In this document: positions 17,804 through 28,343 of the stretch, piece by piece
How positions within the stretch are numbered: position 1 is the stretch's first letter
Layout: each line of letters begins with the position of its first letter
Source: Roseitalea porphyridii
GTDB taxonomy: Bacteria; Pseudomonadota; Alphaproteobacteria; Rhizobiales; Rhizobiaceae
Reading direction: 5' to 3'
Assembly (NCBI RefSeq): GCF_004331955.1
Contig: NZ_CP036532.1
Coordinates: 496,001-560,000, forward strand
Length of the DNA stretch: 64,000 nt
Position numbers and translations under genes: made by a program
The notes under the pieces: model-generated
Seen by the model: only the letters and a program-made list of their open reading frames with translations
What the model was told of the DNA's origin: nothing
Databases searched by the model: none

Positions 17804-19651
17804 TCATGGCGCGAAGACGGGGGTCGCGAACGGCCGGTCCCAGGACCCGCCGACGAAGAACTGCGCCGTCTCCTCGGGCTCGCCCGGCCGTTCGCCGGTC
17901 TGCCCGGCCTGCGTTTCGGCCGGCGTGTAGCCGCGCGCGGCCGTCGCGGTGAGCGCCAGGCTGCCCGAGCCCAGCGACACGATGCCGGTCAGCACGACGT
18001 CGCCATTGGGGTAGACGATGCGCGTGTCCTTGAGCGTCAGCAGCCCTTCGGAAATGTCGCCGTAGATGCGCGCCGTCGCGAACGGCTGCACCTGCGCTTC
18101 CACATCGAGCGAGAAATAGCGCGAGGCATCGGTGCGGTCCAACAGCGCATCGACGCCGAAGCCCGGCATGACGCCGGCGGCCATCTCGATGGCGACCATG
18201 CCGCGCAGGTCGCGGCTGGACCGCAACGAACCGGCGGCCGGACCGTGCATGGTCACCGAGAAACTGCCCCTGCCGCGCGGCAGCGCGCGCGGCAGGGCGA
18301 ACGTCTCGCCGATCTCGGCGGTGTCGACATCCTGGCCCGACAGGATGATTTCGGCCTGTTCGCCCCGGGCGCCCGGCGAGAGGCTCAGCCGCGCCTGCAC
18401 ATGCCCGCCATAGGCCTGCGCGTCGCCGATGTCGAAGATGGCGACATCGTCGGAGACCTGGGCGGTCGCCGCCAGCATGCCCAGCGACAGATCGCCGAAG
18501 GTGGCCGTGGCCGCCGAGATGCGGAAGTCGGCGGTCATCTGTTCGGTCGCGCTGCTCGTCTCCACCTGCCCGTTGCCGATCAGCTGCGGCACATCGACGA
18601 AGGCCGACAGGAAGGCGCGGATGTCGAGCGACTGGAAGTCGAGCGTGCCGGTCAGCGACGGCCCGGTCTCCGGTTCGCCATAGCCGATCTCCAGCACGCC
18701 GTTGCCGCTGTTCCCGTCTACGGTGATGGTCAGCCCCTCGAACCGCATCCGCCGCTGCGCCAGGCGGACCTGGCCGGACATCTCCACGGTGCCGAGCGCG
18801 CGCCCCGGCGTGACGTCCGTCTCGAGCACCGTCAGCAGGTTCTGGACCGAGGGGGTCGAAAAGGTCAGGGCGCCGTCGGCGAACGGCGGTCCGCCCACAT
18901 TGGCGCGCCCGGAAAAGTCGAGCCTCATCGTCTCGGACTGGACCGCCAGGCTGGTCGCTGCCGGCTCGTTGAGGAAGAAGACGGTCGGCGCCTGCGTCGA
19001 AAAGCGCACGGTACCGGCGGTGCCGCGCCAGATCGCCTCGGCGGTCACCGAGAGCGGCGCGTTCAGACGCGGCCAGTCGACGGTCGCATCGATCGCGGTA
19101 ATGTCTTCGGCGACCGTGCCGTCGGGCCCAAGGATCGTCACGCGGCCGTTCTCGGCGACCATCGTGCCCAGCCGGTCGGCCGGTCTATCGCGGTCGCCGG
19201 CGGCACCGTTGCGCGCTGCGGCCAGCAGGCGTCCGGCGCGCCCCGATTGGGAAGCCCAGTCGATCCGTCCGTCGGTCTGCCGCACGATGCGCAGATGCGG
19301 CCGGACCAGCCGGAAGTTGGAGAATTCGGGCCGGCCTGTGATCAGCCCCGCAAGCCCGATATCGGCCTCGAGGCTCTCGGTCGTCATGATCGGCGTCCCG
19401 GTGCCGCCCGGACCGTCGATGGTGACGTCGCGCAGCACCACGCGCGGCCGCGGCAGCACGGTCACCTCGGTGCGCCCGCCGAGCCGCGCCTTGGTGCCGA
19501 AGAAGTTGCCCAGTTCGGTTTCGACCGCTTCCTGGACGACGTCGGTCGAAACCAGCCAGGGCAGGGTGAGGGCGAAGGCGGCGCCGGCGGCCACCACGAC
19601 GGCCGCAACGATGATCGCGATACGCAATACCGACTTGCCCATGCGCTGCAT
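17804..19651 (-). CDS. AsmA-family protein
   Basis: A 615-residue protein anchored by an N-terminal helix (IAIIVAAVVVAAGAAFALTLPWLV) with the bulk in the periplasm. The opening ETELGNFFGTKARLGGRTEVTVLPRPRVVLRDVTI and the C-terminal FSVTMHGPAAGSLRSSRDLRG...GVMPGFGVDALL region are typical of AsmA proteins. The family is thought to form long beta-grooves that carry phospholipids between membranes. The end carries TLKDTRIVYPNGDVVLTGIVSLGSGSLAL, again typical. Start ATG at 19651, or the ATG nine bases later. It is divergent from the acetoacetyl-CoA synthetase gene. A role in outer-membrane lipid homeostasis is inferred from the family. Confidence 0.88.
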   Translation of the reverse strand: MQRMGKSVLRIAIIVAAVVVAAGAAFALTLPWLVSTDVVQEAVETELGNFFGTKARLGGRTEVTVLPRPRVVLRDVTIDGPGGTGTPIMTTESLEADIGLAGLITGRPEFSNFRLVRPHLRIVRQTDGRIDWASQSGRAGRLLAAARNGAAGDRDRPADRLGTMVAENGRVTILGPDGTVAEDITAIDATVDWPRLNAPLSVTAEAIWRGTAGTVRFSTQAPTVFFLNEPAATSLAVQSETMRLDFSGRANVGGPPFADGALTFSTPSVQNLLTVLETDVTPGRALGTVEMSGQVRLAQRRMRFEGLTITVDGNSGNGVLEIGYGEPETGPSLTGTLDFQSLDIRAFLSAFVDVPQLIGNGQVETSSATEQMTADFRISAATATFGDLSLGMLAATAQVSDDVAIFDIGDAQAYGGHVQARLSLSPGARGEQAEIILSGQDVDTAEIGETFALPRALPRGRGSFSVTMHGPAAGSLRSSRDLRGMVAIEMAAGVMPGFGVDALLDRTDASRYFSLDVEAQVQPFATARIYGDISEGLLTLKDTRIVYPNGDVVLTGIVSLGSGSLALTATAARGYTPAETQAGQTGERPGEPEETAQFFVGGSWDRPFATPVFAP

Positions 19652-19786
19652 CTAGCAAAAAAGCCATGCACCGGACAGCCGGTTCCGGTGATATGCCCCG
19701 CAATTCGCACACCCTCCGGCCGGCCGTCTTGCGGGTCCGACCGCCACAGCGTACCAGACATCCGGACATGAGATCGAGGAGGGTTC

Positions 19787-21745
<1,959 letters not shown>

Positions 21746-21833
21746 GCCCTGTCGCGTTAACCAAGCTGTCCTGGCGCGAAACAGGTTTCGTTCCGTTAAC
21801 CCCGTTCGGCAAGGAACGCTTAACGGACGCGGT

Positions 21834-21849
21834 TTAATCTGCCGTTAAC
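21834..21849. promoter_or_regulatory. CtrA box in the aacS/kinase intergenic region
   Basis: TTAA-TCTGCCG-TTAAC is a perfect CtrA box. Three further TTAA half-sites stand within 80 bases upstream of it (near 21757, 21795 and 21820). Both flanking protein genes end here (aacS from the left, the kinase from the right), so no annotated start lies downstream. A terminator follows at 21927-21957. Confidence 0.6.
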
Positions 21850-21926
21850 GGTTCGACCGGCGACGCGATTGACGCGCAAGCAGATCCCGGGCCAACGCCA
21901 CTTCGACATCAAGCTGCATCCGTCTC

Positions 21927-21957
21927 AGGCCGATCCCGCGGGGTCGGCCTTTTCTTT
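21927..21957 (+). terminator. Rho-independent terminator
   Basis: The stem AGGCCGA(T)CCC / GGGTCGGCCT, with one bulged T and a GCG loop, is followed by TTTCTTT. It lies 180 bases after aacS, far for a simple aacS terminator. It may instead end a short transcript that starts near the CtrA box at 21834. Confidence 0.75.
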
Positions 21958-21976
21958 GCGTGCGGAGCGCGTCCGG

Positions 21977-24900
21977 TCAGCTCGCAAGAACGCGCGCCGG
22001 CGGGAAGACGATGTCGATGCGGGTGCCCTGGCCGGGCTCGGAACTAATCGCGAATTCGGCCCGGTTCGCCTCCACCAGCGCCTTGGTCAGCGGCAGCCCC
22101 AGGCCGGTTCCGTCGCCGCGCTGGCGGCCGACGGCCGTGACCTGCTGGAACGGCTTGAGCGCGCTCTCGAGCTCCTTTTCGCTCATGCCGATGCCGGTGT
22201 CGCGGATCCGCAGCAGCACCGCGCCGTCGCCCGTGTAGCTCGTCGACACGATCACCTGGCCGCCCGCATGGGTGAAGCGGATCGCGTTCGATAGAAGGTT
22301 CAGCACGATCTGCTTGATCGACCGCAGATCGGCGACGACCGGCGGCACCGTGCTCTCGAGGCTCGAGCGCACGATGATCTGGTTGCGGTTGGCCTGCGGC
22401 TGGACCATCGCGATGGCCTCGCCGATGGCATCGTTCAGCGCCACGCTCTCGAATTCGAGCTCCTGCTTGCCCGCCTCGATCTTGGAGATGTCCAGAAGGT
22501 CGTTGACCAGATCGAGCACGTGCCGGCCCGACTTGTTGATGTCGGCCAGATAGTCCTTGTAGCGCTCGTTGCCGATCGGCCCGAACCGTTCCTCGGCCAT
22601 CAGTTCGGAAAAGCCGATGATGGCGTTCAGCGGCGTGCGGATCTCGTGGCTGATCTTGGCCAGGAACTCCGACTTGGTGTTCGACGCCTGCTCGGCCTGC
22701 CGCTTGGCGTCCTGCAGTGCCTGTTCGGTCTGCTTCCACGGCGTGATGTCGCGGATGACGGCGCAATAGCCGTTGGTCGCCGGCATCCGCCCGATCGTCA
22801 TGAACAGCGGCAGGAACCCGCCATTGCGCTCGCGGCCGAGCACCTCGCGCCCCTCGTTGAGCACGCTGGCGACGCCATTGTTGGAAAGCCCGTGCAGATA
22901 GTCGAGCGCGGCACGCTGGCTCTCATGGGCGAACAGGTAGGAGAAGCTCTTGCCCTCGACTTCCTCGTTCGCATAGCCGAACAGCGCCGACGCCGACGCG
23001 CTCAGCGAACGGATCGTGCTGTCGGCATCGATCAGGATGACGCCGTCGGTCGCCGTGTCGAGGATCGCCCTGAGTTCGGCGATCTCGGCCGAAGAGACCG
23101 CGTGCGCCTCGGCCAGCGACGTGCCCGGGGTGTCGGAAAGTTCGCCGCTGCCAGCCGTTTCGGCCGGCGGGGCGTCATGGCGCGGCTCGAAGGCGAACAT
23201 CAGCGCCCTCGTGCCCATCCAGGGCACGATCTGCAGATGCGCGCGCGCGGCCAGCGGCTCGCCGTCCGAACCGACGAGCGTGACGAGGCGGTCGGCCTCG
23301 TCGGCGTCCGGCGCCGGGGCGGTGCCGCCGAAAAGCGAATCGAGACCGCGTTCGTTCAGTTCGGCCGTGCCCGCGTCCCCGGTCATCTCGGTGAACGCGT
23401 CGTTGGCATAAAGCGCTTCCTCGTTGCGTACGATCAGCAGCGGCAGCGGCAGCGCGTCGAGCGAGTCCGGGCCGAGACCGGGCGTTGCGACCCCGTCGAC
23501 GCCGGCCGCTGCGGCGATGGCCATGCGTTCGTCATCTTGCGGTGCTTCGGGGAGCAAGGCCTCGGCGTCCTCGGCAAGCGCCGGCGGCTCATCTGCTTCC
23601 TCGTCCGCATCGAAGGTGTTCTCGGTGCCGGACAGCGGATGAGCGTCCTCGTCCGTCGCATTGCCGTCGTCTTCACCGGCGTCCAGCGGCTCGTCCCGCA
23701 GATCGGCCTCGTCGCCGCTCTCGGTCTCCATGAACGGGGCGAAGGTGTCGTCCGTTTCCTCGCCGGCCAAGACGTCGCTTCCGGCGGCAAAGGCATCACT
23801 GTCCGCGTCAGCCGCTTCGTGCTCGTCGTCGCCGGTCTCTCGGTTCCGCACTTCCGCCGGAACACCTTCTGGCGGGAAAAGCGTCGACGCACCTGCGTCC
23901 GTGGTCGTCATGCCGTCCTCGGCGGGCGTCAGCCCCGCCGCGTCGTCGCCCGGCGCGGAGAACGGTTCGCTCTGCTGGCGGCCGAGCGCCTGTCCGATCT
24001 TCCGGAATGCCTCGGCTTCCTGCGCGCTCAGATGGCGCGGCGCGCCGGTCTCGTCCTCGTCGCCGCCGGGCGGCGGAACGAGCGCGTCGCTCGCCCGTCG
24101 CAGCGGATGGGCCGGCGCGACGGCGAGCACCGGCGGCTCCTGCGCATGGTCGGCGGGTTCGCCCGTTTCGGCCTCGGCCGCTGCGATTCCGGCGGCGGGC
24201 TCGACGGGCGCCGGCTGGAACGCGATCGCCTTGCCGCGCGCATCCGGATCGGTGGTGGCGTCGGCGATGCGGACCACGCCGAAGCCGCGATAGCCACCGA
24301 ACTTTCGGTCGCGGTCATGGTAGGGCAGGGCGGCCAGATCGACCGGAACCTGCAGGTCGGTATCCTCGATCGGCCAGTAGACGGTCTTGCCGGACCAGGT
24401 GTCGCGCCGCGCGAAGGCGGCCGCCAGGTCTCCGCGCGGGTCGAGCGCCAGCGCCTCGACCATATCGGCGAAGGTGCGTCCCCCGAGATCGGCGGCGCGC
24501 GGACCGACCGCCCTTGCGAATTCGGGCGAGACATCCAGGAACACGCCCTCCGCATCGGTCTTCCAGACAAAGCGGATCGGTCCCGACGAAAGGTCGGGTC
24601 CCGCGAACGGTTCGTAGGCCGGGCGTTCGACGGTCCGGTCGGGTCTGTCCGCGTCCGCGTCCGTGCGGGGCGCTTCCGGTGCGGACGGTGCCTCGGCGTC
24701 ATCCTCGCCGGTCGCCTCGCCGGAACCGCCGGCGCTTTCCTCGTCGGCCCGTGGCGCCGGCTGATCGAAGTGCTGCGGATCGGCGTCCTCGGCGATCGTC
24801 ACGGCATCGAGCGTCTCATCGATTGATGCGGTTTGGTCCGGGGGCGTCGCCGCGATCACGGTGCCGGTCGTCGCGTCGGGCTCATCGGGTGCCGGCCGGT

Positions 24901-25585
24901 GGGCGAGCGGCACGGCAACGACGAGATAGCGTTCGGGCAGGTCCCCGAGCCGCCCGACGCCGGCGGCAAACGCGGTCGCCGCTCCGGGTTCGTCGATGAT
25001 TTGCTTGACCAGACGGTCCGCTTCGGACCGTGTCTGTCCGGTCAGCGACCGCAGGCTCTGCTCGGAAAGGCCGAGCGTTCCGAACCGAGGGCCGGCGCCG
25101 AGCACGCGGCCCGCTCCGTCGACGATCGCCGCGCCGGCTTCCTCGTCCTCGAGGCCGGTCAGCGCCATCGCCATGCAGTCGGCCTCGCTCATCTCGGTGT
25201 CGCGCGTCGGCGCCGTCACCAGCGCGTGCTTGCCGCTGACGCCCGGCAGATCGATGCGCCGCACATGACAGCGCACGAGCCGGCTCGTCATGCCCCCCGG
25301 AAGCCGAACGAGCGCGGTGCGCGGCGCATCCTTCAGCGATGCGAGCACGGCGCGGATCTGCCGGAAGCCGATCTCGACGCGGGTCGGCAGGCCGTCGGCG
25401 CCGGCCCGGCTGCCGATCGCGGCAAGGCCGAACAGGGACGCCGCCGCGCCGTTCGCCCAGCGCAGCGCCCCGCACTTGCGGTCGAAGACCAGCGCGGCAC
25501 GGCCCGACAGCATCGCCTCGCGCACACCGTCCTGCACGGCGATGTCGATGAAGGATGTCTCGTCCCAATTGCGTGGCTTGGTCAT
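21977..25585 (-). CDS. PdhS/DivJ-type PAS sensor histidine kinase
   Basis: A 1202-residue soluble kinase. PAS-like domains lie near residues 15-130, 340-440 and 850-960 (the last is AILDTATDGVILIDADSTIRSLSASASALFG split over its core). A long Glu/Asp-rich stretch (about 560-720) separates them. The phosphoacceptor is His about 980 in KISHEIRTPLNAIIGFSE, and the ATPase has QIVLNLLSNAIRFT, DTGIGMS and GTGLGLPLTKALVEANRA. The segment EERFGPIGNERYKDYL after the H box is characteristic of PdhS/DivJ/PleC kinases that control DivK phosphorylation and polarity. No membrane helices are seen, as in Brucella PdhS. A perfect CtrA box lies 71-85 bases upstream. Confidence 0.85.
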   Translation of the reverse strand: MTKPRNWDETSFIDIAVQDGVREAMLSGRAALVFDRKCGALRWANGAAASLFGLAAIGSRAGADGLPTRVEIGFRQIRAVLASLKDAPRTALVRLPGGMTSRLVRCHVRRIDLPGVSGKHALVTAPTRDTEMSEADCMAMALTGLEDEEAGAAIVDGAGRVLGAGPRFGTLGLSEQSLRSLTGQTRSEADRLVKQIIDEPGAATAFAAGVGRLGDLPERYLVVAVPLAHRPAPDEPDATTGTVIAATPPDQTASIDETLDAVTIAEDADPQHFDQPAPRADEESAGGSGEATGEDDAEAPSAPEAPRTDADADRPDRTVERPAYEPFAGPDLSSGPIRFVWKTDAEGVFLDVSPEFARAVGPRAADLGGRTFADMVEALALDPRGDLAAAFARRDTWSGKTVYWPIEDTDLQVPVDLAALPYHDRDRKFGGYRGFGVVRIADATTDPDARGKAIAFQPAPVEPAAGIAAAEAETGEPADHAQEPPVLAVAPAHPLRRASDALVPPPGGDEDETGAPRHLSAQEAEAFRKIGQALGRQQSEPFSAPGDDAAGLTPAEDGMTTTDAGASTLFPPEGVPAEVRNRETGDDEHEAADADSDAFAAGSDVLAGEETDDTFAPFMETESGDEADLRDEPLDAGEDDGNATDEDAHPLSGTENTFDADEEADEPPALAEDAEALLPEAPQDDERMAIAAAAGVDGVATPGLGPDSLDALPLPLLIVRNEEALYANDAFTEMTGDAGTAELNERGLDSLFGGTAPAPDADEADRLVTLVGSDGEPLAARAHLQIVPWMGTRALMFAFEPRHDAPPAETAGSGELSDTPGTSLAEAHAVSSAEIAELRAILDTATDGVILIDADSTIRSLSASASALFGYANEEVEGKSFSYLFAHESQRAALDYLHGLSNNGVASVLNEGREVLGRERNGGFLPLFMTIGRMPATNGYCAVIRDITPWKQTEQALQDAKRQAEQASNTKSEFLAKISHEIRTPLNAIIGFSELMAEERFGPIGNERYKDYLADINKSGRHVLDLVNDLLDISKIEAGKQELEFESVALNDAIGEAIAMVQPQANRNQIIVRSSLESTVPPVVADLRSIKQIVLNLLSNAIRFTHAGGQVIVSTSYTGDGAVLLRIRDTGIGMSEKELESALKPFQQVTAVGRQRGDGTGLGLPLTKALVEANRAEFAISSEPGQGTRIDIVFPPARVLAS

Positions 25586-25655
25586 CTGGTCCGCCTTGTC
25601 CGTTCAGCCGCGCCCCCGGCGCGCCCCGGCCCTTTGGCCGTCGGCGTCGCGCCTG

Positions 25656-25670
25656 TTAACAAAGCCTTAA
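25656..25670 (-). promoter_or_regulatory. CtrA box upstream of the PdhS-like kinase
   Basis: TTAA-CAAAGCC-TTAA, exact seven-base spacing, 71 bases upstream of the kinase start. It could also be reached from the phasin side about 180 bases away, but the kinase is the nearer gene. This suggests that CtrA controls a kinase that feeds back on the DivK-CtrA pathway. Confidence 0.65.
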
Positions 25671-25761
25671 TTGGCCCATCGGGCGCGGGCCGTAAAGTTC
25701 CCATGCCCGCTCGCGGTTCACGGAGTGATTCTCTGGTTAATCGCGTCGATCACGATTGATT

Positions 25762-25792
25762 TGTGCAACGCACACAAATGTTGCAACGCACA
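25762..25792. promoter_or_regulatory. Tandem TGC-N3-GCA sites, candidate PhaR operator
   Basis: The 11-base word TGCAACGCACA occurs twice, 18 bases apart, and the first copy is the centre of the perfect inverted repeat TGTGC-AAC-GCACA. PhaR repressors of PHB granule genes bind TGC-N3/4-GCA type sites. The position, about 60-90 bases before the phasin start, fits repression of that gene. Confidence 0.55.
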
Positions 25793-25850
25793 AAACGATA
25801 TGGTACGGGAAGCCATCTTCGAACAGCAGATGCCCATGGAGGACATGAAC

Positions 25851-26339
25851 ATGGCCAAAGCCGCAACCCCCAAGACCGAAACCACCGCCGAAACCGCGAT
25901 CCCCGGCGCCGAATCATTCGCCGGCCAGATGCCGAACCCGACCGAGATGATCGAGCAGTTCCGGTCGCTTGCCGAGGAGAACCTCGCCAAGTCCAAGACC
26001 GCCTTCGAAACGGCGAAGTCCGCCTTCGACGACGTCCAGAAGGAAGCCGAGGCCGGCCTGCACAGCGCGCAGGAGCATTCCTCGAAGATCTCGCTCGCCG
26101 CGATCGACACGATGCGCGCCAACACCGAGAGCACCTTCAGCCATCTCGAGAAGATGGTCGGCGTCAAGTCGGTCGCCGAACTGATCGAACTGCAGACCGC
26201 CTTCGTTCGCGAACAGGCCGAACGGGCCGTCGACAACGCCAAGACGATGCAGGCGCTCTACCAGAAGGCCGGCGAGGACATGACCGCTCCGGCCAAGGCC
26301 GCCGCCGAAAAGGCGATGAGCGCGATCAAGACGCGCTGA
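25851..26339 (+). CDS. Phasin-family protein
   Basis: A 162-residue helical protein of the alphaproteobacterial phasin group, which coats polyhydroxybutyrate granules. Marks are the amphipathic region PNPTEMIEQFRSLAEENLAKSKTAF, the central KISLAAIDTMRANTESTF, and SVAELIELQTAFVREQAER, the most conserved segment. The start is the ATG giving MAKAATPK because GGAGGA stands seven bases before it; an ATG two codons earlier is too close to that site. The gene ends with a strong terminator. Candidate PhaR sites in its promoter and an acetoacetyl-CoA synthetase nearby support a PHB role. Some phasin-like proteins in non-PHB species have other roles. Confidence 0.88.
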   Translation: MAKAATPKTETTAETAIPGAESFAGQMPNPTEMIEQFRSLAEENLAKSKTAFETAKSAFDDVQKEAEAGLHSAQEHSSKISLAAIDTMRANTESTFSHLEKMVGVKSVAELIELQTAFVREQAERAVDNAKTMQALYQKAGEDMTAPAKAAAEKAMSAIKTR

Positions 26340-26401
26340 CCGCCTCGTGCATTGCCGGGCGGCCCCTTTGAGAGGGGCGGCTTCGCGCAGGATGTGTTCG
26401 G

Positions 26402-26425
26402 AAGGCCGGGTTCGCCCGGCCTTTT
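26402..26425 (+). terminator. Rho-independent terminator of the phasin gene
   Basis: A nine-base-pair stem AAGGCCGGG / CCCGGCCTT with a TTCG tetraloop is followed by TT and A/T-rich DNA, about 60 bases after the phasin stop. It separates the phasin from the tRNA-His gene. Confidence 0.85.
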
Positions 26426-26504
26426 GATTTGCGGAACGACGGGGCCGCTTCTATATTCCGGCCTTGCAAAAAGGGCCGCGTGCCACTATTCGGACGGCCC
26501 GTGT

Positions 26505-26581
26505 GCGAACGTAGCTCAGTTGGTTAGAGCGCTGGATTGTGGCTCCAGAGGTCGGTGGTTCAAATCCACCCGTTCGTACCA
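26505..26581 (+). tRNA. tRNA-His (GTG anticodon)
   Basis: A 77-base cloverleaf: acceptor GCGAACG / CGTTCGT, D stem GCTC/GAGC, anticodon stem CTGGA/TCCAG around loop TTGTGGC, T stem GGTGG/CCACC with loop TTCAAAT, and encoded CCA. The discriminator is A73 and the base before the acceptor stem is T, so no G-1:C73 pair is encoded. That unusual state is the known alphaproteobacterial form of tRNA-His. The first acceptor pair is G-U. Confidence 0.96.
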
Positions 26582-26608
26582 TCGCTCTCCTCGATCTTCG
26601 ACAGCCGC

Positions 26609-27418
26609 TCAGTCCGCCTCGCGCATGCGGGCGTCCATCACCATGCGCCGCTTGTTGACCAGCGTCGCCGTGATCACGCCGATGGCGACCAGCCCGATCA
26701 GGATCGTGCAAACCGCGTTGATCTCCGGCGTCACGCCGAGGCGCACCTGCGAATAGATCTTCATCGGCAGTGTCGTCGCGCCGGGCCCGGAGGTGAACGA
26801 GGCGATCACCAGATCGTCGAGCGACAGGGTGAAGGCGAGCATCCAGCCCGAAATGACGGCCGGAAAGATCACCGGCAGCGTCACCTTCCAGAACGCCTCG
26901 AACGGCGTGCAGCCCAGATCCTGGGCGGCCTCTTCGAGCGACATGTCGAAGCTGACCAGCCGCGACTGGACGACGACGGCCACGAAGCACAGCGAGAAGG
27001 TGATGTGCGCGAGCGTCACCGTCCAGAAACCGCGATCCATGTTGATCGACACGAACAGCAGCAGCAGCGACAGGCCGGTGATCACTTCGGGCATGACGAG
27101 CGGCGCATAGACCATGCCGGTGAACAGCGTCCGCCCTGTGAAGCGCGTATGCCGGACCAGCGAGAGCGCGGCGAGCGTGCCGAGCACGGTGGCGACGGTG
27201 GCGGCGACGAGCGCGACGCGGATCGTCACCCAGGCCGCGTCCATCAGCCCCTCATTGTTGAACATCTCGACATACCATCGGGTCGAAAAGCCCGCCCAGA
27301 CGGTCACGAGACGCGACTCGTTGAACGAATAGATGACCAGCAGCAGGATCGGGATGTAGAGGAACGCGAACCCCAGCACGACCGAACTGACGTTGAACCA
27401 TGTCCAGCGGCCGCTCAT
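26609..27418 (-). CDS. potI: Putrescine ABC transporter permease PotI
   Basis: A 269-residue inner-membrane protein with six helices. The EAA loop that contacts the ATPase is SLEEAAQDLGCTPFEAFWKVTLP (about residues 165-190). It pairs with PotH to form the channel for polyamine import. The C-terminal FTSGPGATTLPMKIYSQVRLGVTPEINA segment is standard for PotC/PotI. It is the last gene of potFGHI, five bases after potH. The tRNA-His gene lies beyond its stop, and no terminator is visible between. Confidence 0.92.
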   Translation of the reverse strand: MSGRWTWFNVSSVVLGFAFLYIPILLLVIYSFNESRLVTVWAGFSTRWYVEMFNNEGLMDAAWVTIRVALVAATVATVLGTLAALSLVRHTRFTGRTLFTGMVYAPLVMPEVITGLSLLLLFVSINMDRGFWTVTLAHITFSLCFVAVVVQSRLVSFDMSLEEAAQDLGCTPFEAFWKVTLPVIFPAVISGWMLAFTLSLDDLVIASFTSGPGATTLPMKIYSQVRLGVTPEINAVCTILIGLVAIGVITATLVNKRRMVMDARMREAD

Positions 27419-27422
27419 CGGG

Positions 27423-28319
27423 TCATCTCCCCGTTTCCTGGGCGCGCGCCTGCGCGTTCTGGAACAGCACGATCGGCACGACCAGCAGGATCAAAAGGAT
27501 GATCGCCACCGCCGAGGCGACCGGCCAGTCGCGATTGTTGAAGAACTCGACCCACAGCGTACGGCCGATCATCAACGTGTCCGAGCCGCCGAGCAGATCG
27601 GGGATGACGAACTCGCCCACCGCCGGGATGAAGACGAGCAGACACCCCGCCGCGATGCCGGGCACCGCGAGCCGGGCGGTCACCTTCCAGAACGCGCTCA
27701 GCGCCGTGCAGCCCAGATCCTGCGCCGCCTCGACCAGCGAATAGTCCATCTTCTCGAGCGTGGCGTAGATCGGCAGCACCATGAACGGCAGGTAGGAATA
27801 GACGATGCCGATATAGACCGCCGTGTTGGTGTTCAGGATCGTCAGCGGGTCGTCGATCAGCCCCAGCCACATCAGGAACTGGTTGAGCAGGCCCTCGGGC
27901 TTGAGGATGCCGATCCACGCATAAACACGGATCAGGAACGAGGTCCAGAACGGCAGGATCACCAGCATCAGAAGGATCGGCCGCAGATTCTCGGGCGCCC
28001 GCGCCATGCCGTAGGCGAGCGGAAAGCCGATCGCCAGCGTCAGCAGCGTCGAGATGAAGGCGATCCGCAGGCTCGAGAAATAGGCGTTGCGATAGAGCGC
28101 GTCTTCGGTCAGCCACACATAGTTGGCGAAAGAAAGCTGCGACAGGTTCTCGCGGAAGGCGGCCCAGCCTTCCGAAAGGTCGAACTGCGGCATGTAGGGC
28201 GGCATCGCCAGCACCGGCTCGGACAGCGATATCCGGAAGACGATCAGGAACGGCAGCAGGAACAGGGCCAGCAGCCACAGATAGGGGATCAGGATCGTCA
28301 GGCGGCGGAAAAGGTTCAT
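27423..28319 (-). CDS. potH: Putrescine ABC transporter permease PotH
   Basis: A 298-residue inner-membrane permease with six helices, opening PYLWLLALFLLPFLIVFRISL. The EAA loop reads SLVEAAQDLGCTALSAFWKVT. It has the extended first periplasmic loop of PotB/PotH (LSFANYVWLTEDALYRNAYF). Partner of PotI in the importer. It starts 25 bases after the potG stop, so the genes are on one transcript. Confidence 0.92.
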   Translation of the reverse strand: MNLFRRLTILIPYLWLLALFLLPFLIVFRISLSEPVLAMPPYMPQFDLSEGWAAFRENLSQLSFANYVWLTEDALYRNAYFSSLRIAFISTLLTLAIGFPLAYGMARAPENLRPILLMLVILPFWTSFLIRVYAWIGILKPEGLLNQFLMWLGLIDDPLTILNTNTAVYIGIVYSYLPFMVLPIYATLEKMDYSLVEAAQDLGCTALSAFWKVTARLAVPGIAAGCLLVFIPAVGEFVIPDLLGGSDTLMIGRTLWVEFFNNRDWPVASAVAIILLILLVVPIVLFQNAQARAQETGR

Positions 28320-28343
28320 GGAATGGGCGGCCGCTCCCTCATC

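Noticed and set aside
26505-26581. tRNA-His as a possible attachment site for a mobile element
   Set aside because: No integrase gene nearby, no repeat of the tRNA 3' end seen, and both neighbours are ordinary core genes.
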